A stretch of DNA of 47,912 nucleotides from Syntrophomonadaceae bacterium (GTDB lineage: Bacteria > Bacillota > Dethiobacteria > DTU022), in the NCBI GenBank assembly GCA_003567725.1, contig PWYU01000008.1, positions 1 through 47,912 on the forward strand. The letters are read 5' to 3'. A program made the translations under genes and the position numbers. Below, one piece after another: positions 34,525-42,033 of this stretch (its first letter is position 1; the number at the start of each line of letters is the position of its first letter). The notes beneath the pieces were generated by a model. The model saw only the letters and a list, made by a program, of their open reading frames with translations, had not been told where the DNA came from and searched no databases.

Positions 34525-34673
34525 TACTACAGCGAAAGATCAAGAGTTAAGCGGTGCCATGGGGACGGTTCGAGCGTAAAGAAGCGCAGCGTAGGCCGAA
34601 GGGGAGACGATGGAACCGTCCCCGTGGCTTAGCGGGCTCTGGTACACGACATAAGTTTTGCTGTAGTGTTAAT
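34520..34673. mobile_element. MITE/REP-like palindromic element, copy 5 (inverted)
   Basis: Terminal repeats ATTAATACTACAGC (34520-34533) and GCTGTAGTGTTAAT (34660-34673) match at 13 of 14 positions. Inside, GCCATGGGGACGGTTCGA pairs with TGGAACCGTCCCCGTGGC. Compared with the copies at 778 and 5217 the hairpin is in reverse orientation. The element separates the DUF1847 gene, whose stop codon lies in the left repeat, from the CoA-transferase gene, and adds a strong hairpin to the message. Confidence 0.75.
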
Positions 34674-34713
34674 AAGTTTTTTAAGAAAAATATTTTTGAG
34701 AGGATGATCATTG

Positions 34714-35919
34714 ATGCAAGAAAATAATATGCCGCTGAGAGGAGTTAAAATATTAGACATTGGAACGATGATGTCTGCACCATGGGCAGCAGCGTTTTTA
34801 GGTGATTTTGGAGCTGAAGTGATTAAAATTGAACATCCCCAAAAAGGAGACAATTCCAGGCACTTTGGGGACTCAAAAGATGGCAAAGGTGTATTTTGGA
34901 AAACCCTTTCCAGAAATAAGAAATGCATAACTCTAAATATAAATACTGAAGAAGGAACTGAAATTTTCCTAAACCTAATCAAACAATGCGATGTACTTAT
35001 TGAAAACTTCCGCCCCGGAACCATGGAAAAATGGGGTTATGATTGGAATAAATTAAGTTCTGTTAATCCAGGCCTTGTTTGGTTAAGGTGTAGTGGTTTT
35101 GGTCAGGAAGGACCTTATGCCCACAAGGGGGGATTTGGTACTATTGCTGAAGCAATGAGCGGTTTCGCGTCTTTGAACGGTTATCCTGACACACCACCAA
35201 CTGTTCCCCCTATTGCTTTGGCCGACGGTATCGCCGGAATGGCAGGTATGGGAGTTATACTTACAGCCTTATACGAAAGAGACGCACAGGGAAGCGGTAA
35301 AGGGCAAGTAATTGATATCACTCTTTATGAGCCAATTATGCGTCTGATGGAAGTACAGCTTATGGAATATGATGTATTGAACAAACTGTCTCAAAGAATG
35401 GGCAGCGGGATTGCTTCTGCTGCCCCAAGAAATGTGTATCAGACCAAAGAAGGCAAATGGATAGCTCTTTCTGCCAGCAACCAACCGGTAGTAGAAAAAT
35501 TATTTAAAGCCATGGGTAAAGAAGATTTAATAGATGATCCCCGTTTTGTCGATAATGCGTGCAGAATACGAAATGTTGATCAACTTGATGAAATTGTAGG
35601 GGGCTGGATTAAACAATTTGAACAAGATGAGGTATTACAAATTTTGGGCGAAGCTGGTGCTGTAGCCGGCCCCGTATATGATATTGATCAAATCTATGAA
35701 GACCCTCATTTTAATGAAAGGGCCTCTTTTGTAGAGCTTGATGATCAGGATTTTGGCACTATGCGGTTGCCCAATGTACTGGCAAAGCTTTCCAGAACAC
35801 CGGGGAAAATTCGTTTTACCGGCAGAGACAAAGGCCAGGATAACCAGGAAACATATGGCGAGTTGCTGGGCATTTCGGAAGAAAGATTGCAGGAACTTAA
35901 AGAAAAAGGCGTTATTTAA
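34714..35919 (+). CDS. Class III CoA transferase (CaiB/BaiF family)
   Basis: This 401-residue protein fits formyl-CoA/carnitine-type CoA transferases over its full length. Features are GVKILDIGTMMSAPWAAAFLGDFGAEVIKIE, ENFRPGTMEKWG, SGFGQEGPY and the probable catalytic Asp172 in PIALADGIAG (numbered from the TTG at 34711). I prefer the ATG at 34714, after AGAGGA. The family moves CoA between carboxylic acids; known substrates include malate, citramalate, mesaconate, itaconate and succinate. Followed by a CitE-like lyase gene, a malyl- or citramalyl-CoA-forming role fits best. The precise acid is not proved. Confidence 0.88.
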   Translation: MQENNMPLRGVKILDIGTMMSAPWAAAFLGDFGAEVIKIEHPQKGDNSRHFGDSKDGKGVFWKTLSRNKKCITLNINTEEGTEIFLNLIKQCDVLIENFRPGTMEKWGYDWNKLSSVNPGLVWLRCSGFGQEGPYAHKGGFGTIAEAMSGFASLNGYPDTPPTVPPIALADGIAGMAGMGVILTALYERDAQGSGKGQVIDITLYEPIMRLMEVQLMEYDVLNKLSQRMGSGIASAAPRNVYQTKEGKWIALSASNQPVVEKLFKAMGKEDLIDDPRFVDNACRIRNVDQLDEIVGGWIKQFEQDEVLQILGEAGAVAGPVYDIDQIYEDPHFNERASFVELDDQDFGTMRLPNVLAKLSRTPGKIRFTGRDKGQDNQETYGELLGISEERLQELKEKGVI

Positions 35920-35942
35920 AGATATGAAGGTAGGTGTGCATT

Positions 35943-36818
35943 GTGCTGCGGACTCTTTTATTTGCACCGGCTAATGTAACCAGGCGGGTGGAAAAGGCAC
36001 TTGGCCTTCCAGCTGATGCAGTTATTCTTGATTTGGAAGATTCAATTCCAATATCAGAAAAAAGCATGGCCCGATCTATGGTTGTGGAAGCGTTGCAAAA
36101 ACCGAGAAAACCATTTGCTTATGTCAGGGTGAACGCTTTAAGCACAAAAATGACTATAGATGATCTAAATGAAGTGGTTTGCCCTGAATTGGACGGTATA
36201 ATGTTAACCAAAGTTGAAGAACCGGCGGACCTGCAAAAAGTTGACTGGTTAATAGAACACCTTGAAGAAAACCAATCAATACCTACCGGTTCCTTAGATT
36301 TAATACCATTGATCGAAAATGCCCGGGGTGTTCATAATGCTTATGAAATCGCCCAGGCGGTACCAAGGGTTAAAAGACTATGCTTCGGAGCAGTGGATTA
36401 TAGCGCTGACCTGGGGGTTAAATTAACTGAACAAGGCAGTGAGTTGTTTTATGCTCGCTCGTATTTGGTTAATGCATCACGGGCAGCTGAACTGGAACCT
36501 CCAATTGACACTGTTTATCCAGATATCAAAAATCAAGAAGGCTATAAAAAAGATCTCCAGGTGGCGGTTGATTTAGGCTTTCAGGGCAAACTGGTGTTAC
36601 ATCCTGATCAAGTTGAAGAGGCAAACAAAGGCTTTTCTCCTTCAGAGGAAGATATTGAATTTGCAAAAAATGTGATAGCTGCATTTAAGGAGGCTGAAGC
36701 CCAGGGTCGAGCGGCTATAACCATGGATAATGGTAAATTTATAGATTATCCTGTAGTCAGCAGTGCCCGCAGGGTATTAAATTTGGCAGAAAAAATAGCT
36801 AAAAAAGGTGAAAGTTAA
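35943..36818 (+). CDS. CitE / malyl-CoA lyase-like aldolase (HpcH/HpaI family)
   Basis: This 291-residue CoA-ester lyase belongs to the HpcH/HpaI-CitE superfamily. It opens LLFAPANVTRRVEKAL. The metal and substrate residues appear in VILDLEDSIP, AYVRVNAL, LIPLIENARG and FGAVDYSADLG, and the C-terminal KLVLHPDQVEEAN is typical. Members cleave malyl-CoA, methylmalyl-CoA or citramalyl-CoA to acetyl- or propionyl-CoA plus glyoxylate or pyruvate. The GTG at 35943 has an AGGTG site 6 bases before it; a GTG at 35934 is also possible. Next to the class III CoA transferase gene it suggests use of glyoxylate or pyruvate through a CoA ester. Confidence 0.85.
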   Translation: MLRTLLFAPANVTRRVEKALGLPADAVILDLEDSIPISEKSMARSMVVEALQKPRKPFAYVRVNALSTKMTIDDLNEVVCPELDGIMLTKVEEPADLQKVDWLIEHLEENQSIPTGSLDLIPLIENARGVHNAYEIAQAVPRVKRLCFGAVDYSADLGVKLTEQGSELFYARSYLVNASRAAELEPPIDTVYPDIKNQEGYKKDLQVAVDLGFQGKLVLHPDQVEEANKGFSPSEEDIEFAKNVIAAFKEAEAQGRAAITMDNGKFIDYPVVSSARRVLNLAEKIAKKGES

Positions 36819-36846
36819 GTAGGATGAGTAAGGTGGGGGTAGGATA

Positions 36847-38187
36847 ATGCAAATGATCACAAAAGCATTAAGTAAATATGTTGCCGGGTTGGAGTATGGC
36901 CATCTACCGCCCCGGGTAATAAATATGACCAGGGTAGCCGTTATGGACTGGATGGGCTCGGTTTTGGCCGGTTCCCAGCAGGAACCTGCCCGGATAGCGG
37001 CCGGTGTTGTTCGAAAAGAAGGCGGCAATCCCCAGTCTACCATGATCGGTTTTGGAGAGAAAACTTCAGTGAGTAGAGCAGCTTTGGTAAATGGTGTTTC
37101 CTCTCACATTCTTGAAATGGATGACTTGCATAAGGATTCGATCTTGCATCCGGCAGCCCCGATTATTTCGGCGGCAGCGGCGATGGCAGAAAGTGAAAAC
37201 TCCGATGGGAAAAGGTTTATTACCGGGGTAGTTGCAGGCTATGAAGCCGGTATCCGTATAGCGGAAGCTATTTCACCTTCACATTACTATTACTGGCATA
37301 CAACTGGAACTTGTGGGACTTTTGGTGCGGCAGCGGCAGCGGCAAATATTGCTTCTTTGAACGAAGAAGAAACCTTAAACGCTATGGGAAGCGCAGGAAC
37401 ACAGGCAGCAGGGTTATGGGAATTTCTGCAGGACGGAGCGATGAGTAAACACTTACACCCCGGCAAGGCGGCCATGAATGGTATTTTGTCTGTTGTGTTT
37501 GCCCGGGAAGGTTTTACAGGGGCCAGAAAAATCCTTGAAGGCGAAAAAGGTTTTTTTAAAGCGATGGCTGCTGAAATTGATGAAAGCAAAATTGTTCAGG
37601 GTTTGGGTGAAGAGTATAAAATACTAGGCAACAGTTACAAGATTTATCCCTCTTGTCGTCATACTCATGGCATTGTGGATTTGGCTGTTGAACTGGCCGA
37701 AGAAGGAATAAACATAGATGATATTGTCAAGATTGATGTAAAAACCTATAACGTTGCCAAAGATATTGTAGGAAATCCCAGGCCGCAAACACCATTTGAA
37801 GCAAAATTCAGTCTTCGCTTTTGCCTGGCCAGGGCCCTTATGGACGGTAAACTTGTCCTGGAGAGTTTTGATCACAATGCAATAAATGATCCCAAAGTAA
37901 AAGAGCTCATGTCCAGGTGTACAGTCGATGATGATCCTCAAATTAGTGCACTTTACCCGGCCAGTTGGTCCAGCCGGATAGAAGTTGCACTTAGGAATGG
38001 CCAGGTTCTTAAAAAAGAAACCGGCTACCCTAAGGGAGATCCTGAAAATCCAGCCACAGAGAATGAGTTGAAGTTAAAATTTAAAAGGCTGGCCTTACTA
38101 ACCGTGGATGAAAAAAGAGTGGGGGAAATTATGGATAACCTGGAGAATTTAGAACAGATGGATAATATTAGCAGTTTATTGTTTTAG
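36847..38187 (+). CDS. MmgE/PrpD-family protein
   Basis: This 446-residue protein belongs to the MmgE/PrpD family, which includes 2-methylcitrate dehydratase, cis-aconitate decarboxylase and iminodisuccinate epimerase. Typical features are AVMDWMGSVLAGSQQEPARI, LVNGVSSHILEMDDLHKDS, HPAAPIISAAAAMAE, KHLHPGKAAMNGI and the YPSCRHTHGIVDLAVEL region. The chemistry centres on proton abstraction next to a carboxylate. In this set it could dehydrate, isomerise or epimerise a branched or amino dicarboxylate. The family is clear but the reaction is not. Confidence 0.87.
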   Translation: MQMITKALSKYVAGLEYGHLPPRVINMTRVAVMDWMGSVLAGSQQEPARIAAGVVRKEGGNPQSTMIGFGEKTSVSRAALVNGVSSHILEMDDLHKDSILHPAAPIISAAAAMAESENSDGKRFITGVVAGYEAGIRIAEAISPSHYYYWHTTGTCGTFGAAAAAANIASLNEEETLNAMGSAGTQAAGLWEFLQDGAMSKHLHPGKAAMNGILSVVFAREGFTGARKILEGEKGFFKAMAAEIDESKIVQGLGEEYKILGNSYKIYPSCRHTHGIVDLAVELAEEGINIDDIVKIDVKTYNVAKDIVGNPRPQTPFEAKFSLRFCLARALMDGKLVLESFDHNAINDPKVKELMSRCTVDDDPQISALYPASWSSRIEVALRNGQVLKKETGYPKGDPENPATENELKLKFKRLALLTVDEKRVGEIMDNLENLEQMDNISSLLF

Positions 38188-38211
38188 ATTTATAATTGGA
38201 GGGGAAGAGGA

Positions 38212-38889
38212 ATGGCTGAATCAATCCCTATTTTTTTTATGGGAAAAAAATATACGGTCCCGGAAGGCTCAACTATTTTAAGTGCTATTGAATTTGCCGG
38301 TTATAAGCTGATCCGGGGCTGTGGTTGTCGTGGCGGATTTTGCGGTGCCTGCGCTACTGTTTATCGAACTCCTGATGATCATCAGATAAAAGTTGGATTG
38401 GCCTGTCAAACTCAGGTGGTAGAAAACATGACTTTAACTATTTTACCAGGTTACCCTGCCAACAAAGCATTATACAATTTGGAAAATATCAAAGAACCTG
38501 TTACTGCCTTATGGCAGTCCTATCCAGAAATATTTAGGTGTCTTGGTTGCAGTGCTTGCACAAAAATATGTCCCCAGGATATTGCTGTGATGGATTACAT
38601 TGCGTCTGCACAAAGGGGAGATCTTGAAAAGGTTGCCGAACTTTCTTTTGATTGTATAATGTGCGGTCTTTGTGCGTCTCGATGTTTGGCACAAATGGTC
38701 CCTTATAATGTGGCCATTATGGCTCGTCGCCTTTATGCAAAAAGCAATCTCATAAAGCCGGATTATGTTATGAGGCGAATTGAGGAAGTAGAACAAGGCC
38801 GATTTAGGAACGAAATAGATGAACTAATTGGTAAAAACACTGAAGAACTAAGGACCATTTACGCCAACCGGGAAATTGAAGAGATATAG
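38212..38889 (+). CDS. Fumarate reductase/succinate dehydrogenase-type iron-sulfur subunit
   Basis: This 225-residue protein has a plant-type [2Fe-2S] domain (Cys37, 39, 44, 47 and 65 in RGCGCRGGFCGAC and LACQT). Two CxxCxxCxxxC-type sites follow in CLGCSACTKICPQD and CIMCGLCASRC. This matches the B subunit of the SDH/FRD group, with a short helical C terminus. No membrane anchor subunit gene lies nearby and there is no HdrB-like CCG domain. It is therefore probably part of a soluble enzyme with the flavoprotein encoded 12 bases later. GGAGGGG precedes the ATG. Confidence 0.85.
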   Translation: MAESIPIFFMGKKYTVPEGSTILSAIEFAGYKLIRGCGCRGGFCGACATVYRTPDDHQIKVGLACQTQVVENMTLTILPGYPANKALYNLENIKEPVTALWQSYPEIFRCLGCSACTKICPQDIAVMDYIASAQRGDLEKVAELSFDCIMCGLCASRCLAQMVPYNVAIMARRLYAKSNLIKPDYVMRRIEEVEQGRFRNEIDELIGKNTEELRTIYANREIEEI

Positions 38890-38901
38890 GAGGGTAAGGA
38901 T

Positions 38902-40500
38902 ATGCCATATCCATCGGACTTTCAAGAATCTCTTGCCAAACTAAAGACAAGCAGGTCATTTAGAAAAAAACAGACCATAAAAAGGCTTACTGATCAAGAG
39001 CGGACCGAGCTTATTGAGGCCTTCCATCCCGATTACAGGGATGAAGGGATGGAGGAATTAAAGATTGGTGTCAGTAAAGGGCAGCGGGTTCCTCTTGAAT
39101 TTGCACGTGTTGTTGAATCTTACAGCCAGGTTAACCCGGATAAAATAGATTTGGAGAATCCAGACTATTGTGTTGATATTCTGGTAGTTGGCGGTGGTGG
39201 TGGAGGAAGCGCAGCGACGCTGACAGCTCATTCTATGGGGGCCGATGTATTACTTACCACGAAATTAAGATTGGGTGATGCCAACACATTAATGGCAGAA
39301 GGCGGGATCTGTGCACCCCTTCGCCCGGGCGATGATCCATACAAGCATTTCCTTGATACCCTGGGAGGCGGACACTATACAAACGTACCGGAAATTGTAA
39401 AAGCGCTGGTTTTAGACGGTCCCAAAACTGTTAACTGGTTAATAGATTTAGGAGTGATGTTTGATTTTGAGGAAGACGGTACTCTTAAAGTCAATCATTG
39501 TGGCGGACACTCTAGAAAGCGATTATTGTCATGTAAGGATTTAACCGGGTTGGAATTAATGCGAGTGCTACGAGATGAAATTAAAAATCGTGAAATTCCT
39601 TATCTTGAATTCAGTCCTGCGGTAGAAATTATTTTAGATACTGAGGGCCGTTGTAGCGGAGCCATCCTGTATAATATGGAAACAGAAGAATATTTCGTGG
39701 TTAAAGCCAATGCTGTTATACTGGCAAGTGGAGGAATCGGACGTTTACATGTCCAATCATTTCCCACTACCAATCATTATGGCGCTACCGCCGATGGTCT
39801 GGTTATCGGGTATCGGGCCGGGGCAGAATTGCTCCATATGGATAGTATTCAGTACCACCCTACAGGCGTAGTCTGGCCGGATCAGCTATTGGGTCAGTTG
39901 ATAACAGAAGTTATGAGAGGGCATGGAACTCACCTGGTTAATGTAGATGGAGAACGCTTTATAAATGAACTGGAGTGCAGGGATACTTGTGCTTCGGCGT
40001 TAATCCGGGAATGTGTCGATCGAGAAAAGGGCGTAGTTACTCCAACCGGTATGGTAGGCATCTGGATGGACACTCCCCTGGTTGAAGGTATAGAAAAACA
40101 TTTTGTTGGTATATATCAACGTTTCAAAAAATATGACATCGAAATTAGTAAGGAACCAATTTTGATATTCCCCACCCAGCATTATCAAAACGGGGGACTC
40201 AAAATTAATCCTCATGGTGAAACCACTATACCGGGCTTATTTGCTGCAGGAGAAGTTTCCGGAGGAGTGCAAGGTAAAAACCGGCTGGCAGGAAACAGCT
40301 TGCTCGATATTTTTGTTTTCGGAAGACGTTCTGCTTTGCGAGCAGTGGAATTAATGGGAGAAAATAAAAGCAAACTCACCTTGGAGCATGTTATTGATTA
40401 CCAAAACAAGTTGAAAGAAATTGGGATAGAAGAAAACCGAAAATCACCGATACTTTTACCCGATTATACCAGGGATGAAACCAAAGCCAGGAGGGCATAA
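38902..40500 (+). CDS. Fumarate reductase/succinate dehydrogenase-type flavoprotein
   Basis: This 532-residue FAD subunit has the dinucleotide motif DILVVGGGGGGSAATLTA near residue 93 and GDANTLMAEGGICAPL. Active-site blocks YHPTGVVWPD, EVMRGHGTHLVN, QHYQNGGLKIN, LFAAGEVSGGVQG and KNRLAGNSLLD contain the His and Arg residues typical of fumarate reductases. It carries a 90-residue N-terminal extension rich in charged residues. With the iron-sulfur subunit it may interconvert succinate and fumarate, or act on a related dicarboxylate of this island. GGAGGG precedes the ATG. It is the last gene of the island and converges with the LysR gene. Confidence 0.87.
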   Translation: MPYPSDFQESLAKLKTSRSFRKKQTIKRLTDQERTELIEAFHPDYRDEGMEELKIGVSKGQRVPLEFARVVESYSQVNPDKIDLENPDYCVDILVVGGGGGGSAATLTAHSMGADVLLTTKLRLGDANTLMAEGGICAPLRPGDDPYKHFLDTLGGGHYTNVPEIVKALVLDGPKTVNWLIDLGVMFDFEEDGTLKVNHCGGHSRKRLLSCKDLTGLELMRVLRDEIKNREIPYLEFSPAVEIILDTEGRCSGAILYNMETEEYFVVKANAVILASGGIGRLHVQSFPTTNHYGATADGLVIGYRAGAELLHMDSIQYHPTGVVWPDQLLGQLITEVMRGHGTHLVNVDGERFINELECRDTCASALIRECVDREKGVVTPTGMVGIWMDTPLVEGIEKHFVGIYQRFKKYDIEISKEPILIFPTQHYQNGGLKINPHGETTIPGLFAAGEVSGGVQGKNRLAGNSLLDIFVFGRRSALRAVELMGENKSKLTLEHVIDYQNKLKEIGIEENRKSPILLPDYTRDETKARRA

Positions 40501-40512
40501 AGTCAGATGGTT

Positions 40513-41439
40513 TTATCTTAGACTTTGCTCTAAGTCAGGGCTCCTATTCAAAGATTTATCAAAATATTTATTTAAGTAATCGCTAATGAGCTTTGTTTTC
40601 TGAATGACAATATTATTTGGATATCTGTGTGTTATTTTGTAGCAGACACGGTCGGGAGGTGGATCAGTTAGTTCAAACATATACTGGTTATGTGAAAGCA
40701 AAGTATGGTGGGCGACAGATTTTGGGACTATGGACCAGTGATTGGGGTTTTCTTTAAGGATTTCCACAATTATAGAGGTTGTATCCACTTCTATTCGCCC
40801 TGAGATGTAAGGATCCCACCAGTAGTTATGCCAAATCATGTATGTAGGACTCCAGTTTAATAGAATTTCATTGTGGGGATCTAATTGTGAGGGGTGAATT
40901 TTTTCTTCTGAAACGGCAAATTTAGTTTTACTGATTACAACCATCGGCTCGTTGAAAACCTCTTCGCTGATTATATTATTAAAATTCATTTCACGAAGTA
41001 CAAAGCCGATATCTATTTCGTGTTTTTCCAGCAGTTCATATAGTTCCGGCGAAGTACTGGTTAAAATTTTCATCTTGCATTTAGGGGAATGTTTAATTAA
41101 TTTTTGATAGAGGGGCAAAAGAAATGTGGTATTTAAACTGTCTACAGAACCTATAGATAAGGAAAGATGAGGATCGGTGGTCTTTAAGGAATATATCTCC
41201 TGCCAGAGGGTACTCCATCTCTGAGCTATAAATATAAATTGTTGTCCTTTAGGTGTTATTTTTATTTTTTTCTGTCCCCGTTTCCTTTCAAACAGCTTTA
41301 TACCGATATTGTTTTCAAGCACGGCCAAACGACGACTGATGGTAGACTGCGAGAGGTGGAGCTGTTCAGCCGTCTTTGAAAGGTTGTATGTTCTTACCAA
41401 AGTGAGAAAAATTTCTATATCATCAATGTACAATGACAT
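40513..41439 (-). CDS. LysR-family transcriptional regulator
   Basis: This is a 308-residue LysR protein. Its winged helix (residues 1-65) contains NLSKTAEQLHLSQSTISRRL and the effector domain fills the rest. It is transcribed towards the island's last gene and away from the TOBE-YeiH pair. A YeiE-YeiH arrangement, with a LysR gene divergent from the YeiH transporter gene, is known in enterobacteria, so the transporter genes are its more likely target. Control of the island itself cannot be excluded. Confidence 0.88.
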   Translation of the reverse strand: MSLYIDDIEIFLTLVRTYNLSKTAEQLHLSQSTISRRLAVLENNIGIKLFERKRGQKKIKITPKGQQFIFIAQRWSTLWQEIYSLKTTDPHLSLSIGSVDSLNTTFLLPLYQKLIKHSPKCKMKILTSTSPELYELLEKHEIDIGFVLREMNFNNIISEEVFNEPMVVISKTKFAVSEEKIHPSQLDPHNEILLNWSPTYMIWHNYWWDPYISGRIEVDTTSIIVEILKENPNHWSIVPKSVAHHTLLSHNQYMFELTDPPPDRVCYKITHRYPNNIVIQKTKLISDYLNKYFDKSLNRSPDLEQSLR

Positions 41440-41555
41440 CCGTCCTCTATGAAATATTTAGTAATCAGGTTATTTGCTTATAAATTATTCAGCTTTTTAT
41501 AAACTCATAATACTATAGACTAGCTCTTAAGTAAATATCAAAAAAAATAGGGAAA

Positions 41556-41672
41556 CTTAAGCCACAGGGGACGGTTCCACCGTCTCCCTTTCGGCCTTAA
41601 AGCTATACTTTAAAGGACGTTCGAACCATCATGGCGCCGCTTATCATTCAACATGGGCAACAGGCTGACCTG
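41556..41672. mobile_element. MITE/REP-like palindromic element, copy 6 (decayed)
   Basis: The hairpin core (CTTAAGCCACAGGGGACGG, later GAACCATCATGGCGCCGCTT) and tail (TATCATTCAAC-GGGCAA-AGGCTGA) match the copy at 5217, but the terminal repeats are degraded and the stem has several mismatches. It lies in the 41440-41822 spacer between the LysR and TOBE genes. The rest of this spacer holds a TATAAT (41788-41793) about 30 bases before the TOBE gene start and an imperfect inverted repeat (41672-41723). Confidence 0.65.
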
Positions 41673-41822
41673 TAATCCTTAAAGGGGCCCAGCCGGCCGT
41701 CATCAAATCAGGCTGCGGATTACCCTGTTTAAGGCTTTGTCCGGTGGTAAGCTTGAGCAAAAGGTCGCTGCCTGTGATAATATAGATTATAATCAGTTAA
41801 TTATTTGAAAGGGGTGCAAGAA

Positions 41823-42032
41823 ATGAAGTATGGCGCAAGAAACAAGATTAAAGGGAAAGTAAAGAAGATCGAGGAAGGCAATATCATGTGTGAAGTGCTG
41901 GTGGAGCTTCCGGGTGGTGGAGAAATGACCTCGGTAATGACTATGAGCTCATTGAAAGAATTGGATCTTAAAGTTGGCGAAGAGGTTAAGGTTGTTGCCA
42001 AAGCAGTAAATGTTTTGCTGGTGAAAGAATAA
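41823..42032 (+). CDS. Molbindin-like TOBE-domain protein
   Basis: This 69-residue single-TOBE (Mop) protein has the family start MKYGARNKIKGKVKKI and the closing VGEEVKVVAKAVNVLLVK. Such proteins bind molybdate, tungstate or similar oxyanions in oligomers. I chose ATG 41823, with AAAGGGGTG about 10 bases before it; an in-frame ATG at 41805 sits next to that site. The transporter gene begins one base after its stop, so oxyanion handling and transport may be linked. Confidence 0.85.
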   Translation: MKYGARNKIKGKVKKIEEGNIMCEVLVELPGGGEMTSVMTMSSLKELDLKVGEEVKVVAKAVNVLLVKE

Positions 42033-42033
42033 A

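Noticed and set aside
40513-41439. LysR protein as the main regulator of the catabolic island
   Set aside because: It converges with the island's last gene and diverges from the TOBE-YeiH genes, and the island begins with its own IclR-type regulator. The role is not excluded but is less likely.
778-41672. The dispersed GGGGACGGTTC repeats as parts of a CRISPR array
   Set aside because: The copies are kilobases apart, about 120-150 bp long and internally palindromic. There are no regular spacers and no cas genes in the window.
41672-41723. Inverted repeat GTAATCC...GGATTAC before the molbindin gene as a molybdenum-cofactor riboswitch
   Set aside because: I cannot match it to the known consensus, and it lies upstream of the TATAAT at 41788-41793, so that promoter would not transcribe it.
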